Source: Brooklawnia sp032229645 (GTDB lineage: Bacteria; Actinomycetota; Actinomycetes; Propionibacteriales; Propionibacteriaceae). Taken from it: a stretch of DNA of 64,000 nucleotides. This document shows positions 55,639 through 64,000 of the stretch, one piece after another. The notes under the pieces are model-generated. The model was not told the origin of the DNA. It saw only the letters and a list, made by a program, of their open reading frames with translations, and ran no database searches. Each line of letters begins with the position of its first letter. Position 1 is the first letter of the stretch. The stretch lies in NCBI GenBank assembly GCA_963722295.1, contig CAVRLB010000008.1, positions 98,251-162,250 of the forward strand. The letters run 5' to 3'. Made by a program: the position numbers and the translations under genes.

Positions 55639-56587
55639 CGCCGGGCTCCTTGTCGCGGGTGAGGTAGCGCTGGATCAGCGAGACGGCCAGCACGAGGACG
55701 AAGAAGACCAGCGAGATCGCGGACGGCGTAGCCGGTCTGCTGCTGCTGGAAGCCGGTGCGGACGGCCTGGAAGACGACGGTCGAGGTGGAGTCCAGCGGT
55801 CCGCCCTGGGTCATGATGTTGACCTGGGTGAACAGCGAGAACGCCGCGATCGTGATGGTGATCAGGATGAAGGTGCGCGGTCTGCCGCAGCCCGGGCCAG
55901 GTGACGTGGACGAACTGCTGCCACGGTCCGGCGCCGTCGAGGGCGGCCGCCTCGTAGAGTTCGCCCGGGATGGTCTGCAGGCCGGAGAGCCAGATGACCA
56001 TGTGGAAGCCGACGGCCTGCCAGATCGACATCACGATGATCGCGAACAGGGCGGTGTTGGGGTCGCCGAGCCAGTCCGGGCCCTGCGATGCCGACCTTGG
56101 CGAGCAGGGCGTTGATCAGGCCGTCCGGCTGGTACATGAACATCCACAGCATCGACACCACGACCATGGAGGTGACCACCGGCAGGAAGTAGACGGTGCG
56201 GAAGAAGTTGACGCCGCGCACCTTGGCGTTGATCAGCAGGGCCAGCCCGAGCGCGAGGCCGGACTGCACCGGGACGATGACCAGCGCGAACACGACCGTG
56301 TTGCTGCAGCGACCTCCAGAAGGTGTCGTTGTCGAACAGGCGGGTGAAGTTGTCGAGCCCGATGAACCGGGCCGGCTCGGGGGAGATCAGCCGGGCGTTG
56401 GTGAAGGCCAGCCCGAAGGTGAGGACGATCGGGATGATCAGGAAGGTGACCATCAAGCACGACGGCCGGGGCGAGCATCAGCCAGGCGGCGGTGCGGACC
56501 GGTTGGTCGGCCGCAGCGTGGCTCGGCGGGCTGCGGCGGTCGCGGTGCGTGGCGGTCGCGGGTCGGACGTCGACTGCTGGCGGTCAT
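55634..56587 (-). pseudogene. Sugar ABC transporter permease (MalF/UgpA type), frameshifted
   Basis: ATG at 56587 has AGGAGG eight bases upstream. In several frames one can read MVTFLIIPIVLTFGLAFTNARLISPEPARFIGLDNFTRLFDNDTF, then SGLALGLALLINAKVRGVNFFRTVYFLPVVTSMVVVSMLWMFMYQPDGLIN, AVGFHMVIWLSGLQTIPGELYEAAALDGAGPWQQFVHVTWPGL (EAA loop) and AVSLIQRYLTRDKEP. These are the standard CUT1 permease blocks. The ATPase subunit is not in the operon; CUT1 systems often borrow a shared MsmK/UgpC-type ATPase. Confidence 0.8.
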
Positions 56588-56658
56588 GGGGAGTTCCTCC
56601 TCTGAGGATCGGGTCGGGCGCCGAGGCCGCGAGCGGCCGCCCGCGGCCCGGTCGGGGC

Positions 56659-57986
56659 TCACTGGAAGTAGTTGTTGGACTGCTGGTTGGCGTCGATGTT
56701 CTTGACGGCCTGGTCCAGCGCCTGCTGGGGGTCGGCGCCGTTCAGGATGTCCTGCGCGGTCTTGGTGAACTCGGTCGCGATGAACGGGTAGCCCGGGGTC
56801 TCGGGCCGCAGCACCGCGAACTTCTTGGCGAACTGACGGAAGATGTCGTTCTCGCCGCCCGGCCTCGAAGCCGGGCACCATGCGCGGCCGCGGCGTCGGT
56901 GGCCGGGATGTTGCGTCGTGGCCTCGGCGACCGAGGCGACGTACTTGTCCTGCGGCGGCGAACTTCATGTAGTCCATCGCGCCTTCGGGTGCTGGAGCAG
57001 TCCGGCGGAGACGCCCCACTGCCACGAGCCGCCGCCGATCTTCGGGCCCTTGCCGAGGTCCGACGGCGGGCAGGAACAGCGATGTCGTCGCCGAACTGCT
57101 TGCGGGCGTCCGCGGCCGCCCAGGAGCCGTTGTAGAGGATGGCCGATCTTGCCGTTGAGGAAGTCCTTGGCCGGGTCGGCGCCGGACTTGAGCGGCGATG
57201 TACTCGTCGGTGACCAGGCCGCGGAACCACTTGGCCCACGCCACGCGCCTCGGGTCCGTTGAGGACGCCCTCGGCGGACTTGTAGTCGGTGCGGTTGATC
57301 AGGTCGCCGCCGAAGCTCTGCAGGAACGGGCGAGTAGGCGTAGGGCCACCACTCGCCGGTGAAGCCGGTGGCGATGTCGAGCGGGGTAGTCGAAGTCGCC
57401 GGAGTCGCTTGATCTTCTTCAGCGCCGCCGTGAACTCGTCCTTGGTCCAGGGCTGGTCGATCGGTCGGGATCCGGATGCCGTACTTCTCGCAGGACGGAC
57501 TTGCGGGTCACCATGGTCAGGGCGACGTCGTAGTAGCCGTAGGAGTAGGTCTTGCCGTTCCACTTGCCGAGCACGCGAGGGCAGGAACTTGGACAGGGTG
57601 TCGTCCATGCCCTCGAGCGGGGCGAGGTAGCCGGCCCACGCCCAGTTGGGCACGTTGGGGCCGTCGATGTCGAGGATGCAGGGGAGCTTCTTGGCCGCGG
57701 CCGCAGCGACCACCGACTGGTTGTAGGAGTCCTGCGGGAACGCCTGCACGTCGACCTTGTACTTGGTCTGGCTGGCGTTGTAGTCGTTGACGATCTGCTG
57801 TGATCGGCGCCCAGCTCGTCCTTGTTGCCGGCGTTGTGCGTCCACATCGCCAACTCCGTCGTGCCGTTGGCCGACGTCCCCTGGTTCGTGGTGCTGGAGC
57901 CGCCCTTGGTGCAGGCTCCGAGCGACAGCGAAGAGCGCGGCCGCGATGCCGGTGGCGGCCACCCTCTTGGTGATGCGTGTGGTCAC
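56659..57986 (-). pseudogene. Sugar ABC transporter solute-binding lipoprotein, frameshifted
   Basis: Opens MTTRITKRVAATGIAAALFAVA; with one base removed it continues to a lipobox with CTKGGSSTT, then LAMWTHNAGNKDELG, IVNDYNASQTKYKVDVQAFPQDSYNQSV, LPCILDIDGPNVPNWAWAGYLAPLEGMDDTL, FLQSFGGDLINRTDYKSAEGVLNGPEA and PGYPFIATEFTKTAQDILNGADPQQALD, ending NNYFQ. This is a CUT1 family binding protein of about 430 residues. I located single extra bases near 57066, 57079, 57143, 57194, 57241, 57329, 57386 and 57409; removing each restores one continuous frame. First gene of the fructan operon, divergent from lacI. Confidence 0.83.
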
Positions 57987-58030
57987 GATGGTCCTCCGAG
58001 AGTTCTGGCCGCCGCAGCCCTTGCGCCGGC

Positions 58031-58046
58031 GCTAAAAGGTTTTAGC
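58031..58046. promoter_or_regulatory. LacI-type operator between fructan operon and its repressor
   Basis: GCTAAAA-GG-TTTTAGC is a perfect inverted repeat, 45 bases upstream of the binding-protein start. A second, imperfect site containing GCTAAATCCTTT lies at 58086-58100, 58 bases away, near the repressor start. Two spaced sites suit cooperative binding or looping by the LacI-family protein encoded at 58164. Confidence 0.65.
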
Positions 58047-58163
58047 AGTGGAACGGTAACACTTCGGGGAGTCGCCGTCAACGGGTTTGCTAAATCCTTT
58101 CGACAGGGCATGATGGACCTCGGGGGCGTGGTGGTTCGCCCGGCCACGACAAGGAGGTCCGTG

Positions 58164-59183
58164 ATGGGGAAGCGTGCGACGTTGGCCGACGTGGCCGAAC
58201 GGTCCGGCATGTCCGTCACGGCAGTCAGCCTCGTACTGAACAACCGCGAGGGCTCGCGACTGTCGGCCGAGGCGCACGAGCGCATCAGGCGCGCCGCCCG
58301 CGAACTCGACTACCGGCCCAACCCCGCCGCCAGGAGCCTGCGGGTGGGCAAGACCCGCACCGTCGGGTTCATCTCCGACGATGTGACCGTCACCCGGTAC
58401 GCCTCGGCCATGATCCGCGGCGCTCTGGACGGCGCGGAGGCCCGCGACCACACAGTCCTCATGGCCGAGGCCGGCAGTGATCCCAAGCGCATCGACCGCG
58501 CTGTCCGCGCGATGCTCGACCGCAGGCCGGACGGGGTCATCTTCGCGCTGATGGGATCGAAGGAGATCGACATCCCCGCTGCGGTCGGTGACCTGCCGTT
58601 GGTGGTGCTCAACGGCGCCTCCGCTGCCGGCCAGGCCTCGGTCCTCCGGGACGAGGCTACGGCTGGCTCCGACGTGGCGCGTCACCTGATCGAACGAGGA
58701 CACCAGCGCATCGCCCTCCTTGGGGACGCAGACGTGCTGCGTTACGACCGACGCGTCTCGGTGTCCATCGGCGACCGTTTCGCGGGCATCGAGTCCGCCA
58801 TGGCCGCGGCGGGCCTCGACTTCACGGCCCGCCACTTCGAGGAGGACTGGGAACCCGAGCAGGGCTACCGCGGGATGCACGCGCTGCTGGACCGGGGCCT
58901 GGACGCCACCGCGATCATCGCGATGAACGACCGTCTGGCTTTTGGGGCCTACCAAGCCATCTGGGAGCGCGGACTGCGGATCCCGGCCGACCTGTCGATC
59001 GCCTCCTTCGACGACGATGTCATCGCAACCTACGTGCACCCAGGGCTGACGACCGTCCGGATCCCCTACGAGGAAATGGGAAGGGCAGCCATGGACATGC
59101 TCCTGACGGGGAAGCCTGTGGGACATCTCCAAGTGCCCATGCCCCTCCGCGAGCGTGAGTCGGTCGCAGACCGACAGCAGTGA
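58164..59183 (+). CDS. LacI family transcriptional regulator of the fructan locus
   Basis: A 339-residue repressor. The N-terminal HTH reads ATLADVAERSGMSVTAVSLVLN with hinge RPNPAARSLRVGKTRTVGFI. The sugar-binding fold has GVIFALMGSKE, RHLIERGHQRIALLGD, AIIAMNDRLAFGAYQA and the C-terminal PYEEMGRAAMDMLL. AAGGAGG lies six bases before ATG 58164. Divergent from the ABC/GH32 operon and followed by a fructokinase gene, so it most likely senses fructose, sucrose or a fructan product and represses both transcripts. Confidence 0.93.
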   Translation: MGKRATLADVAERSGMSVTAVSLVLNNREGSRLSAEAHERIRRAARELDYRPNPAARSLRVGKTRTVGFISDDVTVTRYASAMIRGALDGAEARDHTVLMAEAGSDPKRIDRAVRAMLDRRPDGVIFALMGSKEIDIPAAVGDLPLVVLNGASAAGQASVLRDEATAGSDVARHLIERGHQRIALLGDADVLRYDRRVSVSIGDRFAGIESAMAAAGLDFTARHFEEDWEPEQGYRGMHALLDRGLDATAIIAMNDRLAFGAYQAIWERGLRIPADLSIASFDDDVIATYVHPGLTTVRIPYEEMGRAAMDMLLTGKPVGHLQVPMPLRERESVADRQQ

Positions 59184-59245
59184 CAGCCAGAGGCCGCGGC
59201 CTGGACAGCCCCGGTGATGGCGGAGCAGAACGACAGGAGCAGGAC

Positions 59246-60154
59246 ATGCAGAACTCGGTGATGGTGGTCGGGGAGGCGCTCGTCGACGTGGTGAACGGCA
59301 CCCCGCATGTCGGCGGCAGTCCGCTGAACGTCGCGGTGGGGCTGGCTCGGCTGGGCCACGACGTCAGCTTTGTGGGGCGCCTCGGCCACGACGAATACGG
59401 ATCGCTCATCAGCGACCATCTCCGCGCCAACACAGTTCGCTGCCTGCTGCCACCCGACCGCCACCCGTCGAGTGCCGCGATTGCGACACTCGACGCGACC
59501 GGGTCAGCGTCATACGAGTTCGAGTTGGTGTGGGAACTGCCCCCACTCCCAGAATGGCTGCCCGCAGCGTTGGAGGGCGCCCGTGCCGTACACACAGGAT
59601 CGATCGCCACGCTACTGCCCCCAGGGGCGGACACCGTACTGGAGGCGATCCAGAGCACCCGCACCCACGGCGCCCTGATCAGTTTCGACCCCAACTGCCG
59701 ACCGTCGATCACCCCGGACACCGCCGCTGCACGAGCCAAGGTGGAAGCCTTCGTGGCGTTGAGCGACGTCGTGAAAGCCTCCGACGAGGACATGGTCTGG
59801 TTGTACCCCGAAAGGCCCATCGAGGCCTCGGCCGAAGCATGGCGCCAACTGGGCCCAGCCCTAGTGGTGGTCACTCGTGGCTCTAGCGGCGCTCTCGCGG
59901 CACATGCGAACGGTCTGGTGACGGTCCCCGCACCGCCCGTGGTGGTCGCCGACACAGTCGGCGCCGGGGACTCCTTCATGGCAGCCCTCTTGGCGGGGTT
60001 TCTCGACCTGGGCGACGATCCCCGCGCGATGCTCACACCGGCGAGCATCGAAGCACTACTTCGCCAGGCAACGGCCGCGGCGGCCATCACCGTGGGACGC
60101 GTCGGCGCCAACCCGCCCACCCGTGAGGAACTTGCCAGCGCCGCACCAGCCTGA
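59246..60154 (+). CDS. PfkB-type carbohydrate kinase (probable fructokinase)
   Basis: A 302-residue ribokinase-fold kinase. The N-terminus VMVVGEALVDVVNG and the GGSPLNVAVGLARLG segment are the sugar-site signature 1. The C-terminal signature 2, DTVGAGDSFMAALLAG, carries the catalytic Asp and the anion hole. FDPNCRPSI is typical of fructokinases. It would phosphorylate fructose released by the GH32 enzyme. CAGGAG lies six bases before ATG 59246; a 22-residue in-frame extension overlaps the lacI stop. Co-transcribed with lacI (62-base gap). Confidence 0.92.
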   Translation: MQNSVMVVGEALVDVVNGTPHVGGSPLNVAVGLARLGHDVSFVGRLGHDEYGSLISDHLRANTVRCLLPPDRHPSSAAIATLDATGSASYEFELVWELPPLPEWLPAALEGARAVHTGSIATLLPPGADTVLEAIQSTRTHGALISFDPNCRPSITPDTAAARAKVEAFVALSDVVKASDEDMVWLYPERPIEASAEAWRQLGPALVVVTRGSSGALAAHANGLVTVPAPPVVVADTVGAGDSFMAALLAGFLDLGDDPRAMLTPASIEALLRQATAAAAITVGRVGANPPTREELASAAPA

Positions 60155-60250
60155 CCTAGCCCACTCGCCTCACCCCTCGCCCGGCTCACGCGCCGAGACC
60201 ACCCGCGGACCGCGAAACCCCGCCATCCGCAGATCGGCACTAGGCGCGGC

Positions 60251-60884
60251 ATGAGCGCGCGATTCGGTTCGCCTTCAGGCGTGCTGCCTGCGTCAGGTGC
60301 GCACGTCCCGTCGCAGCCCCAAGTTGGCGCGCATGTCCCGATCACTGGTGAGGCCGTCCTCCTCGCCAAAGAGCTGCAAAAGAACGCCCAGGCGCTGCTC
60401 TATAATGCGCAACTCCTCTTCGCGCACGGGAGATGGCCGCGGCACTCGTCCTGGCCGTCCTGGCCAAGAAGAGACAGGCAAAACGCTCCTCGCTATCGCC
60501 GAGCGACTGCCGGGGGATGACTTTGCCGACCTTGAACCCAAGCGGCACGAGCACAAGCTGACCGCTATGGCCATCTCTGAGGTCGCCCTTCTTGGCGAGC
60601 ATCAGCACTTCCAGACGCGCGCTCGGCAGATCGACAGCGGCGCAGTGCATCGAGAGAGGCTTGCGGCGCTCTACGTCGACCTCGCAGCGGGATTCCAGTC
60701 CCCGGCCTCAGTGACTTGCGAGCGGGCGACGAAGGCGTTGAGTCGCACCAGAAGGCTCATTGACTGGATGAGCACCCATCTCGGGCAGAACACCCCGGAG
60801 GCGATCGATGTCGCAATCCACTTGAATGCAACCCTCACCCACCCACAAATGGAGCAGTACTTCCAGAGCACGGCGCGGCGGTGA
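60251..60884 (+). pseudogene. AbiV-type (HEPN) abortive-infection protein, two frameshifts
   Basis: Three frames together read GEAVLLAKELQKNAQALLYN, AQLLFAHGRWPR, ALVLAVLA, QEETGKTLLAIAERLPGDDF. This is the AbiV-family core pattern: LL near NA, LLF-x-x-GR, then ALxLAxLAxEExGK. The tail contains HEHKLTAMAISEVALLGEH, the catalytic-type RLIDWMSTHLG region and LTHPQMEQYF. One base is missing near 60442 and one near 60464; restoring them joins the frames. The start (ATG 60251 or a later GTG) is uncertain. AbiV proteins of Lactococcus bind a phage protein and stop translation of infected cells; here function is inferred from the family only. Confidence 0.68.
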
Positions 60885-61147
60885 GCCTAGCCTAGATCTC
60901 GCTCGACAGATCATGAACTGGAGCTTGACTCGAGGCGTGGCGAGTGGTCCTCCAGCGGAAGCCCACCCAGCGGCAGAGCATGACCCGGAACTGACGCAAG
61001 CGAGGGCGCCGGCCAATGAGTGCGCACCGCGAAGCACGACGCTCAGGGCGATATCCCGACTCGATCAGCTCGAGCCCTGCCGTGGACCTCGCCGGCGCTG
61101 AGTCCCCAGTGATCCGTTCGCGCTGCGCTCAGTGACAAACCGCAGGG

Positions 61148-62233
61148 TCAGCGGAAAGGGGCCTTGCTGGCCGTGACGTGCACGTTCAACCCATGGGCAG
61201 CCAGGAGTTCCTGGGCGCCGAGGAGCGCCGAGACCGCATTAGGGCCCGGCCCCACCATTACTTCGGTGATTGGCAAGTCAAGCGAGGTAGCAGTGGGTAG
61301 CCACCCCATTTCGTGTTCCTGCTTGATCTCCGGATTGACAAGCCTCATGAAAGGGGTTACACCGTAGCGTCCCGCTCGGAACGACCAGAGTTCGGCGCTC
61401 GCGGGAGCTAGGACGATCCTGACTTCCTGTTCCTCCCGGAAGGCGTAATCCTTGCAGTAGAGGAGGACTCCACGTAGGTAGTCGCCGAGCTTCTCTGCGC
61501 CATACTTTGCGAAGGCCTCTTCCTCACCAGCCACGTGGGCGATGTGCGCCAGCGCTTGGCCCACCAGTTCGCGCTGTTCGTCCGGCTGATACACCACCCG
61601 CGCCCACATTACGTCCGACCCGTCGTGGAACATGACGCGGCCCTGGTTCTTGAAGGCGGAGTCGTCCTTGACTCTCGGCACCAGGCCGAAGCTGGCGTCG
61701 AGGCCGACGGCGTACCCCATGCCTCCGTCCCCGTAGCCGCGCCACTGGCTCAGGGAGTCCTTCGCCATCGATGCGCTGGCGATGAACGATGGCGGACGTC
61801 TCTCGAGCCGCCCGATAGCCCGATCGATCGAATCCGCCACACGTTGCTTCTGCCGCGGCGTGTAGCGACGGCTGGCGATCACGTTGTCGAACACGCTCAC
61901 AGCGAGCCGGCCACCGCAACTGAGTTCCTCCAAGTCGTTGAGAGCTGCAAACGACGAGGCCCATAGCTCGCTGTTCTCCACGATGCCGATAAGACCCTGG
62001 CCCGTCGTGTAGTGCCAGACGGTGCCGCTGGCTACGTATCGGGCGCGGGGCACCTCGTAGCCGAACGGTGGGACAGCGACGAGCGACGGCAACAAGAAGT
62101 CCGTTGTCCCCTTCGGGTCAAGGGCTTCATCTGCGGCCGCTCGGACGGCTGGGTTCCCACTCTGGTTCCGCGCCCTACTGGACCGCTTGGCTCTACTCAC
62201 GGGAACAGCCTGCCCTAGAACACCGACCGGCAC
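61148..62233 (-). CDS. DUF2971 protein, candidate defence-island gene
   Basis: A 361-residue cytosolic protein. The family blocks are VWHYTTGQGLIGIVENSELWASSFAALNDLEELSCG near residue 75, DSLSQWRGYGDGGMGYAVGLD at about 160, VVYQPDEQRELV, and LLYCKDYAFREEQEVRIVLAP. DUF2971 proteins of unknown biochemistry are frequent beside anti-phage genes. This copy lies 263 bases from the AbiV-like gene on the other strand. The start is uncertain: about 40 N-terminal residues are Arg/Ala-rich and a GTG about 11 codons in is an alternative. The 263-base gap to AbiV and the 209-base gap upstream contain no feature I recognise. Confidence 0.82.
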   Translation of the reverse strand: MPVGVLGQAVPVSRAKRSSRARNQSGNPAVRAAADEALDPKGTTDFLLPSLVAVPPFGYEVPRARYVASGTVWHYTTGQGLIGIVENSELWASSFAALNDLEELSCGGRLAVSVFDNVIASRRYTPRQKQRVADSIDRAIGRLERRPPSFIASASMAKDSLSQWRGYGDGGMGYAVGLDASFGLVPRVKDDSAFKNQGRVMFHDGSDVMWARVVYQPDEQRELVGQALAHIAHVAGEEEAFAKYGAEKLGDYLRGVLLYCKDYAFREEQEVRIVLAPASAELWSFRAGRYGVTPFMRLVNPEIKQEHEMGWLPTATSLDLPITEVMVGPGPNAVSALLGAQELLAAHGLNVHVTASKAPFR

Positions 62234-62442
62234 TCTCTACGCTAAGCGCCGTGTTGGCACACCGCCGCGAGCGCAGCGGACGGCCGCTGACGAAGACGCA
62301 ACCGAGCACCGTGCGGCAGAACAGGACGTTTGGGCCGCGCCGTTGAGGCGTGCCGGCTGCCATAGCGGCGACACGTACCTTCTACCTCAACAAGCGGTAC
62401 GAGGAGTTGATCCCCGTCCTAACCGTCAGTTGCGCCCTCGCC

Positions 62443-63266
62443 CTAGCACTTACCCTCGAGTGGCGCCATCATGAACTCGTAAGCTCCTCCGCTGTCGGGC
62501 TTCCAGGTGAGCTTGCAGGCTCCAGCAGACGTAACCCGTGTGCCGGCTCGAACCAGCAGACCGATGGCGTTGGGCTTCATGAGCGACTGAACGACGCCCG
62601 GCGCCGTCGACTCGTTGAGTCCGCTCCACACGGTCCCCTCCGGGTATCCACCCGAGTCCGCCAAGTCAACGTAGGTGAAGGGGACAGGAATGCCGTTCGG
62701 GAGCGATGCGTCGAATGCGCCATGTGCGCGCGGCAAGCCGACGACCTTCTGGAACTCGACGACGCACCCCACCGCGGTGCGGAACACCCTGTGGTTCATG
62801 CCCGGCTGATCGCGGAAGGCTTTGGCACAGACTGGGGCGTCGGCGGGATAGACGCCGGCGACGGTGACTTCCTTAGGATTGGTTTGGATCGGAAGGATGC
62901 GGCCCCCGGTCGTGGTGTTGGTGATGGACCCCGAGAAGGGGTGCTGCGGGCGAATCACGATGTCCGTCTTGCCGGGCGGGTTGGATCCCACGTCGGCGGC
63001 TGGCCTCGCCGCCCAAGTGATGTTGACGTCGAACGTGTAGCCCTGCGCGTCGATGAACGAAGCGGCACCACTCACCGAAAGCCCTGTCTTGACGGCAGGT
63101 GTCGTGGCGCTGGGCTGGGGGGTTGGTTTCGTGACCTGTTGACTAGGCGCGACCGAAGGCTCCGTGCGTGCCCCCGGCGAGGCGGGGCGGAGGGTGCTCC
63201 GCCGGCCGAGCAGCCCGCCATCAATGTCATCCCGCACGCCACCGCGAATGCCCAAGCCCTGTTCAT
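62443..63266 (-). pseudogene. Secreted lipoprotein of unknown function, one frameshift
   Basis: ATG 63266 with GGGGG four bases upstream opens MNRAWAFAVACGMTLMAGCSA, a lipoprotein signal with lipobox MAGC. The frame then breaks inside the Pro-rich segment near 63180, where a run of five G is the likely indel. The other frame continues TEPSVAPSQQVTKPTPQPS, then about 200 residues of folded domain: LSVSGAASFIDAQGYTFDVNITW, DIVIRPQHPFSGSITNTTTG, YPADAPVCAKAFRDQPGMN, CVVEFQKVVGLPR, and CKLTWKPDSGGAYEFMMAPLEGKC. Two or three disulfides are possible. I do not recognise the family. Confidence 0.75.
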
Positions 63267-63891
63267 GATCCCCCAAATGTCGAATGGACAGGCAGAGTGT
63301 AATGCCGCGGGTCGCTCAAGCCGGTCCGCGTAGCGTGTTTCAGGCGGCGAGTAGGAGGGGTCTGGGTGGGCGTTGGTGTCGCGGTAGAACCGGTCGAGGT
63401 GTCGGCACGACCCACCGCACGATCGCACGATGATGAGACCACGACCTGGCTCCATTGTGGAGCGTCCACCGAGATCTCACCGCCGAGCAGCGGTCCAGAA
63501 TCGAGGGCCGTCAACAGCGGTGACACTCAGCCCAGTGATGTCACGACCATCGGCAGTTGAGCGAGATCACGCCCCTCGAGGTCGACGTCCGACTCTGGGC
63601 ATGAGAGCGAGGACATGACCATCGGCCTGGAGGTCGACGCGCCCGCGCACGTCAGCGGCTGATGGGATGTCCACACCAACGGTTGCATGGTGGGTGAGTC
63701 ACGACCCGTCAGACAGGTGCTCCCGAAACTCGCGGCTCTTCGGGCCGGGCGTCTCCCAGGCCCAGCTGATGGCGGGGCACCGGATGTTCAAGAAATCCGC
63801 AGCATCTCGTATCGCCAAGCATTCGGAGTGTGCTTACGGGCTAGGCATTGCAATGAGTCTGCCGTCAAAAGTGGGGCAGGAAGATGCATAG
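63267..63891. other. Non-coding end region of the island
   Basis: Six hundred bases with short open frames but no ribosome sites, domains or repeats I can support. A weak direct repeat of GAGGTCGACG-like words occurs at 63577 and 63629. The region separates the lipoprotein gene from the element end. Confidence 0.5.
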
Positions 63892-64000
63892 CGTGCCCCG
63901 AGTGTGCCCCGAAAGTGCGTCCGGATCGGGGCCCACTCAACAGTAGCTCTAGCTTCCCGGCGATATAAGCCCTAGTCAAAGCGTGATTAGTGCATGGCGG
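63892..64000. other. Right end of the island with inverted arm repeat and start of attR
   Basis: GTGCCCCGA occurs at 63893 and 63904; the 21 bases 63892-63912 are the reverse complement of 38234-38254 beside the integrase. GCCCTAGTCAAAGCG (63969-63983) matches 38068-38082 with one difference, and the window ends with TGGCGG at 63995-64000, the first six bases of the tRNA-Ser copy. The missing part of attR and an intact tRNA-Ser gene on the minus strand should follow at once. Confidence 0.7.

Larger units (their letters stand above)
38093..64000. mobile_element. Integrated genomic island at tRNA-Ser, about 25.9 kb, right att cut by window edge
   Basis: The left boundary is the tRNA-Ser 3' copy followed by a tyrosine integrase reading inward. 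The last six bases of the window, TGGCGG (63995-64000), are the first six bases of that copy, and 26 bases before them GCCCTAGTCARAGCG repeats a sequence found at the same distance from the left copy. A 21-bp segment at 38234-38254 recurs inverted at 63892-63912. Inside, GC content is visibly higher than in the first 36 kb and several genes are fragments. Contents: regulator, toxin-antitoxin, transport, fructan use, defence-like genes. No conjugation or replication genes are visible, so it is not self-transmissible by what I can see. Confidence 0.7.

Noticed and set aside
58164..58166. Start of lacI at 57822 upstream
   Set aside because: The upstream frame crosses the divergent promoter and operator and is not LacI-like; AAGGAGG before 58164 decides the start.

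Overview
The window looks like a chromosome segment of a high-GC Gram-positive bacterium (Actinomycetota), most likely family Propionibacteriaceae. Evidence for this is a very large PPi-type phosphoenolpyruvate carboxykinase, the enzyme class known from propionibacteria, together with LPXTG pili with a class C sortase, a TIGR03085 protein of the mycothiol-dependent type, and a DtxR/IdeR-like iron box. Most genes use GGAGG-type ribosome sites with ATG or GTG starts.

Positions 1-38,092 are ordinary and mostly intact. In order: a membrane-anchored HtrA-like protease (cut by the window edge); PPi-PEPCK; TIGR03085 protein; a DUF6394/K+ channel pair; alanine symporter; HpaI-type aldolase; MFS and TSUP transporters; two paralogous lipoproteins; a GH13 amylase; a 50/51-bp minisatellite; a catabolic set (MFS transporter, ornithine-cyclodeaminase-like enzyme, PucR regulator); NUDIX and LuxR genes; a pilus locus (surface adhesin, major pilin with a frameshift, attenuator hairpin, class C sortase); an HTH-nSTAND-WD40 membrane protein; Bcr/CflA efflux; Gfo/Idh oxidoreductase; a siderophore-interacting protein with a candidate iron box; a peptide transporter; a DUF1801 protein; and a Fic protein preceded by 73-bp repeats carrying six half-sites.

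Positions 38,093-64,000 are best read as one integrated island of about 25.9 kb. Its left edge is a 23-bp copy of a tRNA-Ser 3' end followed by a tyrosine integrase. Its right edge carries the inverted integrase-arm repeat and the first six bases of the second tRNA copy, exactly where the window stops. It holds an AlbA_2/HATPase regulator, a HigBA-like toxin-antitoxin pair, an ABC-ATPase/YhgE-Pip/TetR operon, a headless UvrD-type helicase joined to a headless MFS gene, a broken two-component system, and a fructan locus (GH32, ABC transporter, LacI, fructokinase). A small defence-like end follows (AbiV-type, DUF2971). Several genes are remnants: a GH1 tail, a TetR tail, half an MFS gene and a truncated receiver.

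The island also carries many single-base frameshifts. They are dense at 53.7-57.9 kb, where the protein sequence stays well conserved and simply hops frame. That looks more like uncorrected indels in the assembly than biological decay, and it should be settled before any gene there is called dead. The pilin frameshift at about 25,720 needs the same check because the E-box and LPXTG signal lie beyond it.
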